DNA from: UBA1205 sp045534635
GTDB taxonomy: Bacteria > Bacteroidota > Bacteroidia > Bacteroidales > WCHB1-69
Direction of reading: 5' to 3'
DNA: 64,000 nt
Assembly: GCA_045534635.1 (NCBI GenBank)
Contig: JAZSKB010000044.1
Location: 62,001 to 126,000, forward strand
The position numbers were made by a program, and so were the translations under genes. Numbering within the stretch: position 1 is the stretch's first letter; every line of letters starts with the position of its first letter. Positions 57,301 to 64,000 of the stretch are shown here, piece by piece. The notes under the pieces were generated by a model that was not told the DNA's origin, searched no databases, and worked only from the letters and a program-made list of their open reading frames with translations.

Positions 57301-58176
57301 TTGTTTCGTATAATTCATACGGTCTTTATCGCTTATTTTTTTTCCTGTACTCAAGCATATTAAACGTTCGTGAGCATCTGCGTGTTCTTCTTTAACAAAA
57401 TGAACATCGTTTGTTGCTATTAATTCTATGCCCAATTCTGTTGCAATTCTTACCAATTCTACATTTTGACGCATTTGTTGCTCATAAACATCGGTTCTTC
57501 CATTGGGTTTATCTGTTTTATGCCTCTGTAATTCAATATAATAGTCTTCTCCAAATATTTTTTTATACCAACGTGCTGTTGCCATTGCTCCATCGATATC
57601 TCCGACTTCTATTTTTTTATGCAATTCACCTCCAAGACAAGCAGAAGCAACAATAATTCCTTCATGAAATTCTTCCAACAAGGCTCTATCTATTCTTGGT
57701 CGATAATAATATCCTTCTATCCAAGCGGCAGACACCATTCGACACAAATTATGATATCCTATTTTATTTTTTGCTAACAAAACAAGATGATATCCACTTC
57801 CATCTTGTTTAGTTTGCATCACTTTACGACTTCCTTCTTTATTGGTATCTGTCTGTCGAGCAACATAAACTTCACAACCAAATATGGGCTTAAAATATTT
57901 CTTTTTTAATTCTGCAATTTCTTCTTCGATATTTGCTTTGTCAGCGTCTTCACTTGTAGTTAATAATTTTTGTTTGGCTTTGATTTTATCTGATATTCCT
58001 TTGTTGTAACCATCTGCTAATTGTGCAAATTCTTTAATACCATACATTGCCCCATGGTCGGTCAAAGCTAATGAATACATACCATTGGCAACTGCTGTAT
58101 TTATCAAATCTGATATTTTTGACATTCCATCTAAAACAGAATAGTGAGAATGTACGTGTAAATGAGTAAATTGCAT
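54322..58176 (-). CDS. dnaE: DNA polymerase III alpha subunit
   Basis: 1284 residues, the replicative polymerase. The PHP domain opens with THLHVHSHYSVLDGMSKI and later ATNDVHFV. The palm aspartates are in GPGRGSAAGSLVAY ... PDIDIDFDD, followed by CGVIIGPEDLS, NALYRPGPIDYIPQFI, SRLLANFTRGESDNLRKAMGKK and the HhH and OB parts with FYISGHPLKSYS. The region before the start holds one copy of the island's direct repeat (58206-58375), whose minus-strand box is degenerate (TAACTTCG), so its promoter is unclear. No other gene shares its transcript upstream. Confidence 0.97.
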   Translation of the reverse strand: MQFTHLHVHSHYSVLDGMSKISDLINTAVANGMYSLALTDHGAMYGIKEFAQLADGYNKGISDKIKAKQKLLTTSEDADKANIEEEIAELKKKYFKPIFGCEVYVARQTDTNKEGSRKVMQTKQDGSGYHLVLLAKNKIGYHNLCRMVSAAWIEGYYYRPRIDRALLEEFHEGIIVASACLGGELHKKIEVGDIDGAMATARWYKKIFGEDYYIELQRHKTDKPNGRTDVYEQQMRQNVELVRIATELGIELIATNDVHFVKEEHADAHERLICLSTGKKISDKDRMNYTKQEWLKSPEEMYAIFSDCPQALENTMKIVDKVEVYDIESPPLMPKFDIPSSFGTEEEYRTKYSLEDLYNEFTRNEKGEMPSSKEEGEKKIAKLGGYDKLYRIKLEADYLEKLAWDGAAKRFGDNLSQAQKERIAFELHVMKTMGFPGYFLIVQNFIQAARDMGVSVGPGRGSAAGSLVAYCLKITDLDPMKYNLLFERFLNPDRISLPDIDIDFDDDGRGDVLNWVTEKYGKERVAHIVTYGTMLAKSSIKDVARVQEYPLSETNELVKLIANSKMPDDKDGKPRKVTIDNCVKYMSSVANFCESHPQAKPVLHYAAQLEETIRQVGIHACGVIIGPEDLSLHVPLSTIEDKVTKQRIVVTQYEGSKVESVGLIKMDFLGLKTLSIIKETIKNIKKSKGIDLDIDAIPIDDELTYELFSKGETVAIFQFESPGMQKYLKELQPKRFEDLIAMNALYRPGPIDYIPQFIARKHGKEAIKYDIPDMEQYLKETYGVTVYQEQVMLLSRLLANFTRGESDNLRKAMGKKQRDKLDQMKPDFIERGKKNGYDPEILEKIWTDWEKFASYAFNKSHAACYSWVAYQTAYLKAHYPAEFMAANLTKQLNSIEEISKLIDDAKRMKIKVLGPDVNESDMNFTVNANGEIRFGLMGIKGVGEVAVVELLEERNKNGFYKNTVDFFERIIGHSCNRKMVESLAKAGAFDNLGDNHRAQFFYESDGSIFIEKLMRYATIYQKNKNSNQMMLFGESAETESVNVQFPECDEWNFITKCKNEQEVAGFYISGHPLKSYSLVLKSFFSNHIIDLKNVNVLKSMLNTPRQFAGMIVEASNLEGRNGFRYGNITLEDETSKFTFSLFKDIYLKFGHFCKQGLLIVAKLQTKIRYKPNNEGNNANQISGNNIDDYDFVVKDIYLLDDVMANKTKSVEIYLKADEVTSDFNDNLSEIIKQTKSNKGVKCHLIIVHPIYGFVKFTTEDLIDVNNFCNQFQAKFPDIIIRLKD

Positions 58177-58205
58177 AAAATATAATTGAATATTAGTTAT
58201 TTAAA

Positions 58206-58375
58206 CAACCTCTAATTTTTACTAATTTTTACTAATTTATCCTTTCATTGTTGTTTTTGATAGTTGAGGTTGCATTAGAACTATCCAAACAACAACAAAA
58301 GGGTTGTTTTTCAAATTGCGAAGTTAAACAAAATTTTAATACGACGCCTCCTTTCTTCCATTTTTTTTATTATAT
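58206..58375. repeat. Direct repeat copy A bounding the island
   Basis: About 170 bases, imperfectly matching 62368-62530. The core 58272-58340 matches 62424-62492 at 63 of 69 positions. This copy has an extra about 10-base tandem unit (TTTTTACTAA). The minus-strand -7 box TAACTTTG of the other copy reads TAACTTCG here. Confidence 0.85.
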
Positions 58376-58393
58376 TCATTTGTCATTTGAACA

Positions 58394-59299
58394 TTATTTG
58401 TGACTATATCGTTTTGCCAACATCTTTGCCTCGTCCTTAAATTGTTTTCGCAACCATTTTGGGTGCGTGATTTCGATGTCCGGTCCGATGGAACGTAGAG
58501 CCTGCAAAAAATCGGGAGTAGGTACAAGTTGCAATTCAAATTCTCTGGGAAAGATTTCCTTTTGACTATGGTGTAATGGCAAAGAACGAAGATAAGGCGT
58601 GCGGAATTTATTGGCTTTTAAGCGAATTATTTCCACTTCACCTTCTATAATCATGACATCAAAAAAACGGGAAAAATACTCCGACACATCAAAATCTTTA
58701 GGTAAGTGAAAAGATTTTTCCGTGATGGTCACCTCTTTCATACGGTCAAGAGCGTAGAGTCGCAAGGATGTGTGAAAGTCAGTCCGAGCTAACAAATACC
58801 AACGATGGTTGGAATAGCGGAGGGCATACGGACTAATTTCAAACTTGCGGGTTGTTTGCATATCATAACTTTGATAAGTGATGAACAGCCGATGATTTTC
58901 CCGCATGGCAGTGGTAATTTCTGGCAGTAAAAGATTGCTACCCAACGGCGTTTCTTCCAAAAAAATACGAGTGCCAAGATTTCGACTCTCTCTCAGCAAA
59001 TGATTTACAGAAAAAGCTGATAGCAGGAAGTTTCGGATGTTTTTATTTCGCTCTGGCAAACTTTCTTCGATAAAGTATTTATCATTAAAACGATTGTACT
59101 TAATTTCAATGTCAAACAGACTATAGATAGCTTCCTTCATACGGATAAAGGTACGGCGCGGAATTTCTTTGCATTCAGTATCATCGTTGAGTCCTGAATT
59201 TCTCCATCGCAAGTCTATTTCTTTTTTGGAGAGTCCTTTGCTGTACGACAATAATTCTATAAGCCAGAGGTAGCGGTTGAAAAGATTGATAGGTGTCAT
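58394..59299 (-). CDS. WYL-domain transcriptional regulator
   Basis: 301 residues. A winged helix-turn-helix N-terminal part (about 1-75, with LNRYLWLIELLSYSKGLSKKEIDLRWR and RRTFIRMKEAIYSLF) is followed by the WYL core: MRENHRLFITYQSY and SPYALRYSNHRWYLLARTDFHTSLRLYALDRM. A WCX-like end follows. WYL proteins sense nucleic acids or nucleotides and commonly control defence islands (BrxR/CapW type). The ATG shares bases with the nuclease stop (TAATG), so its level is tied to the nuclease. It is the last gene of the island operon. Confidence 0.88.
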   Translation of the reverse strand: MTPINLFNRYLWLIELLSYSKGLSKKEIDLRWRNSGLNDDTECKEIPRRTFIRMKEAIYSLFDIEIKYNRFNDKYFIEESLPERNKNIRNFLLSAFSVNHLLRESRNLGTRIFLEETPLGSNLLLPEITTAMRENHRLFITYQSYDMQTTRKFEISPYALRYSNHRWYLLARTDFHTSLRLYALDRMKEVTITEKSFHLPKDFDVSEYFSRFFDVMIIEGEVEIIRLKANKFRTPYLRSLPLHHSQKEIFPREFELQLVPTPDFLQALRSIGPDIEITHPKWLRKQFKDEAKMLAKRYSHK

Positions 59300-61167
59300 T
59301 ATGAATTCCAGTAACGGGTTTCGAGATAAGTGATTAGGTCTTCGTATTTGTCATTGTCGCGTAATGGGGAAAGAAGTTCTTGTGGGTCGATGATTCGGAA
59401 TTTGGAATTCGGTTCCAACATTGGCACAAATTCCTTTTCCACAGCGTCTCGCAACACCTTGTTTCTCTCTGGAATGACAACTAAATGAAACATATTATTG
59501 GCCAAACCTCTGTTTATCAAACCTTCAGTGAGTATAGTCTGACGCATGAGTTCATAACTTGGTTCTTGAAAGTAGATGGAATGTGCTACTCCGTTCTCTG
59601 GAGTTTTTAACCTTCTGGATTCTATGATTCCGGCTCCGTATCGATTAAGACGGGTGTCATTTGTCTTATCCTCTTTCTCGTAATTCTCCGTGTACTTCCA
59701 TTCAATTGGAATCAACCATTTATCCTCACCTTTGCGTGCGACAATCATGGCGTCGATGGAGGTACAAAGAACACCTCTTCGAGCTCCTTTATCTGTTTCA
59801 CCCAATATTTCATCGTTTTTATAGGCGAACTCAAAGGCAATGTTGCCACCGTCTCCATCAAGAGATGAAGGTAGCACCTCGTCAAAACCCATTTCCGTGA
59901 CATGATTCAGTATTGCCAATACAGCATCTTTATCGTTTCGCAAGGCAAAAAGGTGGTTGAGGCAATGGATTTGGGAAGACAATAGATGCCCCGTGGGTTT
60001 AGATTTTCCCTCACCCCACCATGAAATATGTTCATTTTCAAAATATTTTGTACATTCATCTTCACCGCGAATACCAGCAAACAAGTTTTTATCACTATCT
60101 TTGGGAAGAAGAACATACGGATACATGTTATTCTTAAAATAACCACACCCGTGTGCTCCCTCAAAAATCCCGTTAGGTTGATACAATAATTTCAGTTGTC
60201 TATCCTTTTGCTGTTCTTTATAGGTCTTCAACTTTTTTGGTTTGCCTACTTTGTCGCTTTGATGATAAAATATCTCCACATCAGGTTTGTCAAAAGAGAA
60301 AAACACAGGTGTGTCTTCAGGGAATTTACCACTATTTATTATTTGTAACACCTCTTCTTGTTTTTCTTGTATTAACGGGTGAAATTTTTCAGCCAAAAAC
60401 ACTCCCTCTATTTGTTTGCAAGTCCCCTTATTCTCATACAATTCGTATAATTTATCAAATGAACGAAATTCACTTTTTTGAGGGATGTTTATTTCATGTT
60501 GGAGCACATCAGACATGACATTTACATAAAACATTAGTTCTGAAATGATTCCAATTTCTGTATTCGTGGGTAATTTTAATTCGAAAATCTTTAAGGTATT
60601 GTTTTTTATTCCCCAAATGTCGATAAAACCACCTGGAGTTATGGCATTTTCTTCTTTGATTTCGCTCTTGTTAAAAATACGAGCAGGTAGCTGGTGATCC
60701 AGTGCAGTGTAGAAACTCCTGTTTTTAAGACAATATGCTCGTTCCAGTTGTGCTTCACAATGTGTTGCAGATTCGGATGCATTGCTTTTAGGAACGTTAA
60801 TAACAACATTTACATTCTTACGCCTGAATTCATCTAATTCTATTTCAAAAGATTTAGTAGAAGCCCAAGGGTAAATATTTATAAACTTGTTCAACCTATA
60901 CAAAAATCTTTGATAGTGTTTATCAGAAACATTGATAGGAAGGTTCCCGTTAATCACAACTTGATCTATCAATTCTAGCAACCAAGCTTTCAAACAAATT
61001 GCCCAACCTTCAAAAGCCGCTGCATCTGTTTGCATATTGGCAATTAAACCTGCTTTTTCCATCTTGATTGTCAACACTTTATCTTCAATAGAAAATCCCA
61101 TTCCTGATGGCAATCGAAGATTCCTGTTTTTTTTCTGTAATTTTTTCAAAATTTGTTCTTTGTTCAT
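59299..61167 (-). CDS. Protein with two PD-(D/E)XK-like nuclease cores
   Basis: 622 residues, no signal peptide. Core 1 is about 135-215: Glu138 helix, Asp183 in GGFIDIWG and Glu196-Leu-Lys198 in LKIFELKLP. Core 2 is about 425-500: Asp472 in CTSIDAMI and Glu489-Trp-Lys491 in IPIEWKYTENYE, with GGNIAFEFAYKN upstream. Core 2 resembles the PGN_0703-type putative restriction endonucleases of Bacteroidota. Two Lys-containing acidic cores in one chain suggest a dual or regulated nuclease. It is the middle gene of the island operon; a coupled WYL regulator follows. Its target is unknown. Confidence 0.7.
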   Translation of the reverse strand: MNKEQILKKLQKKNRNLRLPSGMGFSIEDKVLTIKMEKAGLIANMQTDAAAFEGWAICLKAWLLELIDQVVINGNLPINVSDKHYQRFLYRLNKFINIYPWASTKSFEIELDEFRRKNVNVVINVPKSNASESATHCEAQLERAYCLKNRSFYTALDHQLPARIFNKSEIKEENAITPGGFIDIWGIKNNTLKIFELKLPTNTEIGIISELMFYVNVMSDVLQHEINIPQKSEFRSFDKLYELYENKGTCKQIEGVFLAEKFHPLIQEKQEEVLQIINSGKFPEDTPVFFSFDKPDVEIFYHQSDKVGKPKKLKTYKEQQKDRQLKLLYQPNGIFEGAHGCGYFKNNMYPYVLLPKDSDKNLFAGIRGEDECTKYFENEHISWWGEGKSKPTGHLLSSQIHCLNHLFALRNDKDAVLAILNHVTEMGFDEVLPSSLDGDGGNIAFEFAYKNDEILGETDKGARRGVLCTSIDAMIVARKGEDKWLIPIEWKYTENYEKEDKTNDTRLNRYGAGIIESRRLKTPENGVAHSIYFQEPSYELMRQTILTEGLINRGLANNMFHLVVIPERNKVLRDAVEKEFVPMLEPNSKFRIIDPQELLSPLRDNDKYEDLITYLETRYWNS

Positions 61168-61203
61168 ATCTAATTACTTTTTAATTTTTTAACATCTAAT
61201 TTA

Positions 61204-62234
61204 TTAACTATTCAATATTTCAATCGCCATCTCCGCATCCTCCTCCGTAATCCCTACAATCGGGTTGATGCGGATGAAGTGCTTCTCCTGTTCGGGCAGG
61301 ACATCTTTCAGGTCGTCTAAGATGACATACCGCTGCGTGGCGGCATCAACGCACAGCACCTCTTCGAAATAGGCCTTGATTTCGTTGACGCGGCTGGAGC
61401 AGAACATATCGGCCGTGAACACATCCAACTTGCACACGTCTGTTACCCCCAAACCATCTACTGAAGCTCTCATTTCTGCCGTGATCACATCCAACTCGCT
61501 CAGGTCTGTTACCAACAGCTTGTCGTCATCCGTGTGCGACGGGGTGAAGTCCACAATTTTGCCTGGCAGACCACGGTCGTGCCACATCCGCTGCAAATCT
61601 TCAAAGCCCATATACCGCCTGAGGAACTGACCACAATCTGTGCATCCGTGTCATCAATGATTTTCTTCAGGTTCTTCACTGCTTCGGGATCGAACAATGG
61701 ACCATATTTGTCCTTGAACGGCAGTCCTTTTCCCTTCAATTCGGCAAAATGCCAGTCCGTGTTCAGTACCCCGTCAAAATCAAGAAAGACAAGGGGCAGG
61801 CTTTCGTCATCTGCTTGATTTTCTGATTCTTTCTCTTGTTCAAACAAGGCAGCCGCCGTCGTCCTGAATAACCGCTGCTCACCTCGCCTGCCGGTTTTCC
61901 CCCAGTGTTGCATAGAAAAGGTTTCTCTCTGGGCAAGATACTCTGAACAGTCCTCCAAGGATTCCTTGTCCGTGTCAAAATACAAGTCGGTGGCAATGGT
62001 AGGCAGTTTGCGGAACAACGTGTTGCTGCCCTCCACAATTTCCTTCCTTTCCAGAAGTGTGTTCAACCTTCCCAAAATCCAAAATTTGTTCTCTTCCACG
62101 TGGCGCAAAACCTCCTCTTTCAGAAATCCGTCAATTTCCTCTTTCAGTTGATTTTCAGAGATATTTGTGCCGCTTGCTTCCAAATATGCCGCCAGATATG
62201 GCAGGTCATAATACAATTCAATCATTCCTTTCAT
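61204..62234 (-). pseudogene. HAD (SAK RNA-repair type) protein, frameshifted
   Basis: Two overlapping minus-strand reading frames give one protein split by a frameshift. The first (from 62234) has about 150 residues of unknown domain (IELYYDLPYLAAYLEASG...) and then the HAD motif I LVFLDFDGVLNTDWH, ending after QIVVSSS. The second frame continues with RYMGFEDLQRMW and ends KDVLPEQEKHFIRINP and EILNS. Restoring one T between 61619 and 61620 turns the junction into SSSWRYMG, the conserved SSxWR of HAD domains in Swiss-army-knife RNA-repair proteins. The region is clearly GC-richer (61561-61620 has 35 G/C of 60). It is either an assembly error or a recent inactivation. Confidence 0.75.
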
Positions 62235-62261
62235 ATTTACTATTTTTTTTATTTACGGCTG

Positions 62262-62269
62262 CAAAAATA
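62262..62269 (-). promoter_or_regulatory. -7 box of the island operon
   Basis: TATTTTTG on the minus strand, 27 bases before the HAD gene start. A -33 box at the usual distance is weak. Confidence 0.5.
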
Positions 62270-62279
62270 CAACATGAAA

Positions 62280-62296
62280 GTGCCATTATGTGGCAC
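62280..62296. promoter_or_regulatory. Palindrome, candidate operator of the island operon
   Basis: GTGCCA (62280-62285) and TGGCAC (62291-62296) form a 6-bp inverted repeat around 5 bases. It starts 10 bases upstream of the -7 box on the minus strand, where a repressor would block RNA polymerase. The WYL protein of the operon is the obvious candidate to bind it. Confidence 0.5.
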
Positions 62297-62367
62297 AATA
62301 AAAAAAATTCACTTTTTATTGACTACTTCTTCCCCAAATCAATTTCGGCATCAGAATGAACTAAAGG

Positions 62368-62530
62368 CAACCTCTAATTTTTACTAAATTTTCCCTTCAT
62401 TGTAGTTTTTGACAGCAGAGGTGGCATTAAAACTATCCAAACCTCAACAAAAGAGTTGTTTTTCAAATTGCAAAGTTAAACAAAATCTTAATATGAATCC
62501 TCCTTTCTTCTATCTTTTTTATTATTATAT
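62368..62530. repeat. Direct repeat copy B bounding the island
   Basis: About 163 bases, imperfectly matching 58206-58375, with the same orientation. It keeps an intact minus-strand TAACTTTG box at 62471-62478, directed towards the island and dnaE. See copy A. Confidence 0.85.
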
Positions 62531-62583
62531 CAATAAGTTATCTCTATAATGCTTATAATTGAAAAAGTCACAAACGTACTATC

Positions 62584-62697
62584 TGTTCGTAGCAGAACAT
62601 GTTATAAATCAAATTAAACTCTTATTGTTTGATTATTAAAATTTTATCTATTTTTAGAGGTGCCCTTTATTACCTCTTCAAAAAATAGATTTTTTTC
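62584..62697 (+). other. Two hairpins and a T-run in a non-coding gap
   Basis: A short hairpin (TGTTC 62584-62588 with GAACA 62595-62599) is followed by a long one (62646-62661 with 62672-62690; 16 bp with a 3-base bulge, 10-base loop) and a plus-strand T-run at 62691-62696. It could be a plus-strand terminator or a small RNA end, although no plus-strand gene precedes it. The rest of the gap 62235-62734 holds the island promoter and repeat B; no ORF is seen. Confidence 0.35.
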
Positions 62698-62734
62698 CAC
62701 AATTTATAAAAAATATCGGCTACTTTTCACATCG

Positions 62735-63418
62735 TCAACGAGTGATAAAAGCATCTTTTACGTATTTCCGATAATAGCGTAGTTTTGTTTTGGCTTCATT
62801 TTCAGTAGAAAAATAACCGACTTTATAACAATAAAAGTTTCCTTTTTTGGTCTCTAAAATAACATCGCCATCTTGTAAATTAACTTCTTTTGCTAAAGTG
62901 GCAATAGATTGTTGATTAATACTTGCGGAAATTTGTACAAAATAAGCATTTTCTACTTTACAATTATTATAAACGTTGTTTGAACATAAACTAATCAATT
63001 GCGGTATTTTCGTAATCTTTTCTATTTTCTTATTTGTGTTCTCATACAAAAATGCTACTTCTCCCCAAAGTATTTCCTCTAATTCTGGTGCATATTGAGT
63101 GATAAAATTAAATTTAAAAGTATCTATATTATTAAAATTCAGACCAATAACAGTAAAACAATGATTACTTGTATCTGTCAACAAACCATGCAATTGAGAA
63201 TTGACAATTGTAGTTTGTTGTGGCAAACGTTGTTGATAACGCCATTTTCCATTTATCGGAATTTGTGACAATATTACTTCTGTATAAATTTCTTTACGTG
63301 TCGTATCTATATTAGTTTGTATAAATATATCTTGTGAGAACAATTGATAATTCACACAAAATAAAATAATTATCAAGCAATATTGAAAGATTTTATCTAT
63401 TTGCATACATCTGTTCAT
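62735..63418 (-). CDS. Secreted protein with a SPOR-like C-terminal domain
   Basis: 227 residues with a signal peptide ([17 protein letters not shown]). The middle is of unknown fold. The last 70 residues ([21 protein letters not shown] ... [29 protein letters not shown]) have the SPOR pattern, a peptidoglycan-binding fold found in cell-division and envelope proteins. It overlaps the rfbB end (26 bases; 14 if the ATG at 63406 is used), so it is cotranscribed with rfbB. A role at the septum or envelope is inferred. Confidence 0.7.
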   Translation of the reverse strand: MNRCMQIDKIFQYCLIIILFCVNYQLFSQDIFIQTNIDTTRKEIYTEVILSQIPINGKWRYQQRLPQQTTIVNSQLHGLLTDTSNHCFTVIGLNFNNIDTFKFNFITQYAPELEEILWGEVAFLYENTNKKIEKITKIPQLISLCSNNVYNNCKVENAYFVQISASINQQSIATLAKEVNLQDGDVILETKKGNFYCYKVGYFSTENEAKTKLRYYRKYVKDAFITR

Positions 63419-64000
63419 AATATTTTTGGTAATCGCCAGATGTTACATTATTAAGCCAGTCTTGATTATTTAAATACCATTTTACAGTTAAGCGAAATCC
63501 TTCTGTAAATTTTATTGTTGGTTCCCAACCCAATTCTCGTTTCAATTTTGTAGCATCTATCGCATAACGATGGTCATGTCCTGCTCTATCGGTAACGTAT
63601 GTTATCAAATCTAATGAAGTTCCTCGTGGTTGATTTAATTCTTCGTCAACTATTTCTATCAATTTTTTTATTAAATCAATATTAGTCCATTCATTATTGC
63701 CACCAATATTATAAGTCTCGCCATTTTTTCCATTATGAAAAATAATATCTATCGCTTTAGCATGGTCTTCAACATAAAGCCAATCTCTAACATTCAATCC
63801 TTTTCCATAAACTGGCAATGTTTTTTTATGAAGTATATTATTGATAAACAATGGAATCAATTTTTCAGGAAATTGATTTGGTCCGTAATTATTCGAACAA
63901 TTAGAAATTACATTAGGCATATTAAAAGTATCAAAATAGGCTCTCACTAAATGGTCAGAACTTGCTTTTGATGCCGAATATGGACTATGTGGAGCGTATG
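63393..64000 (-). CDS. rfbB: dTDP-glucose 4,6-dehydratase (partial)
   Basis: About 201 residues of the C-terminal part; the gene runs off the window. The reading frame continues past an internal GTG at 63947 to the edge, giving [18 protein letters not shown] with the catalytic YxxxK pair (YSASK). [27 protein letters not shown] and [13 protein letters not shown] are RfbB signatures. It makes dTDP-4-keto-6-deoxyglucose for rhamnose and related sugars. The SPOR-like gene overlaps its end. Confidence 0.93.
   Translation of the reverse strand, partial: YAPHSPYSASKASSDHLVRAYFDTFNMPNVISNCSNNYGPNQFPEKLIPLFINNILHKKTLPVYGKGLNVRDWLYVEDHAKAIDIIFHNGKNGETYNIGGNNEWTNIDLIKKLIEIVDEELNQPRGTSLDLITYVTDRAGHDHRYAIDATKLKRELGWEPTIKFTEGFRLTVKWYLNNQDWLNNVTSGDYQKYYEQMYANR

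Noticed and set aside
58336..58539. Short minus-strand ORF at the island's left end
   Set aside because: It overlaps the WYL gene in another frame and part of the repeat; no ribosome site or family match, so it is a shadow.
59661..60518. Several plus-strand ORFs inside the nuclease gene
   Set aside because: They are antisense shadows of the 622-residue protein with no recognisable domain.
61509..61660. Programmed frameshift in the HAD gene
   Set aside because: There is no slippery heptamer or following stem at the junction; a single missing base in a Trp codon explains it better.
58206..62530. Insertion sequence or CRISPR explanation for the repeated segments
   Set aside because: There is no transposase, no terminal inverted repeats and only two copies of the long repeat, so it is neither an IS nor a CRISPR array.

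Overview
The window is AT-rich, gene-dense Bacteroidota DNA, most likely from an anaerobic or microaerophilic Bacteroidales. The evidence is repeated TAnnTTTG promoter boxes just upstream of genes, a DUF4295 gene beside rpmG, DUF4491, DUF5723, GSCFA and BatA-domain proteins, type IX secretion (T9SS) genes of the PorP/SprF, PorE-like and plug types, a GldA-like ATPase, and a flavodiiron oxygen/NO reductase with its rubredoxin partner.

Layout. 1-5164 (+): the end of metG, then a tightly overlapped run of LD-carboxypeptidase, a membrane protein, a GT4 glycosyltransferase, rnhB and an unknown anchored protein. 5161-8818 (-): a beta-barrel protein, thpR, fprA, hrb, DUF4295 and rpmG. 9216-12304 (+): pdxJ, a GH3 protein and a HAD phosphatase. 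12301-16139 (-): acyltransferase, LolA-like and MMPL genes resembling a lipid-export set. 16397-24733 (-): DUF4491, a PepSY-like lipoprotein, a pair best read as cysteate synthase plus cysteate fatty acyltransferase (sulfonolipid synthesis), lepA, purB and fba, with a plus-strand tRNA-Leu. 24870-33404 (+): an FN3 protein, two tandem acyl-CoA synthetases, hpt, a HAD protein, a GldA-like ATPase and a BatA-like protein; a tRNA-Ala lies on the minus strand. 33405-47509: mixed strands, with a retropepsin-like protein, radical SAM, ispE, an outer-membrane/lipoprotein pair, lpxD, GSCFA, tgt, GT2, a sigma factor, a BASS transporter, and the PorE/PorP pair. 47648-58176: hisS-hutH, a small HTH protein, the T9SS plug protein, WbqC, murA and dnaE. 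63393-64000: the partial rfbB, preceded on the plus map by a SPOR-like protein.

The most unusual part is 58206-62530. Two imperfect direct repeats of about 165 bp (63 of 69 bases identical in the core) bracket about 4 kb of visibly GC-richer DNA. It holds a three-gene minus-strand operon: a HAD protein of the Swiss-army-knife RNA-repair type with an unknown N-terminal domain, broken by a one-base deletion; a 622-residue protein with two separate PD-(D/E)XK-like nuclease cores; and a WYL-domain regulator coupled to it by a TAATG junction. A 17-bp palindrome next to the operon's promoter box is a candidate operator. This looks like a transferred conflict or anti-phage module, with repair and nuclease functions under WYL control, inserted upstream of dnaE. 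Its defence role is inferred from domains and context.

Other points of note: MurA has Asp in place of the fosfomycin-sensitive catalytic Cys; Tgt lacks the three zinc-binding Cys; a hairpin sits just ahead of the hrb-fprA operon; and sulfonolipid genes occur with gliding/T9SS genes.
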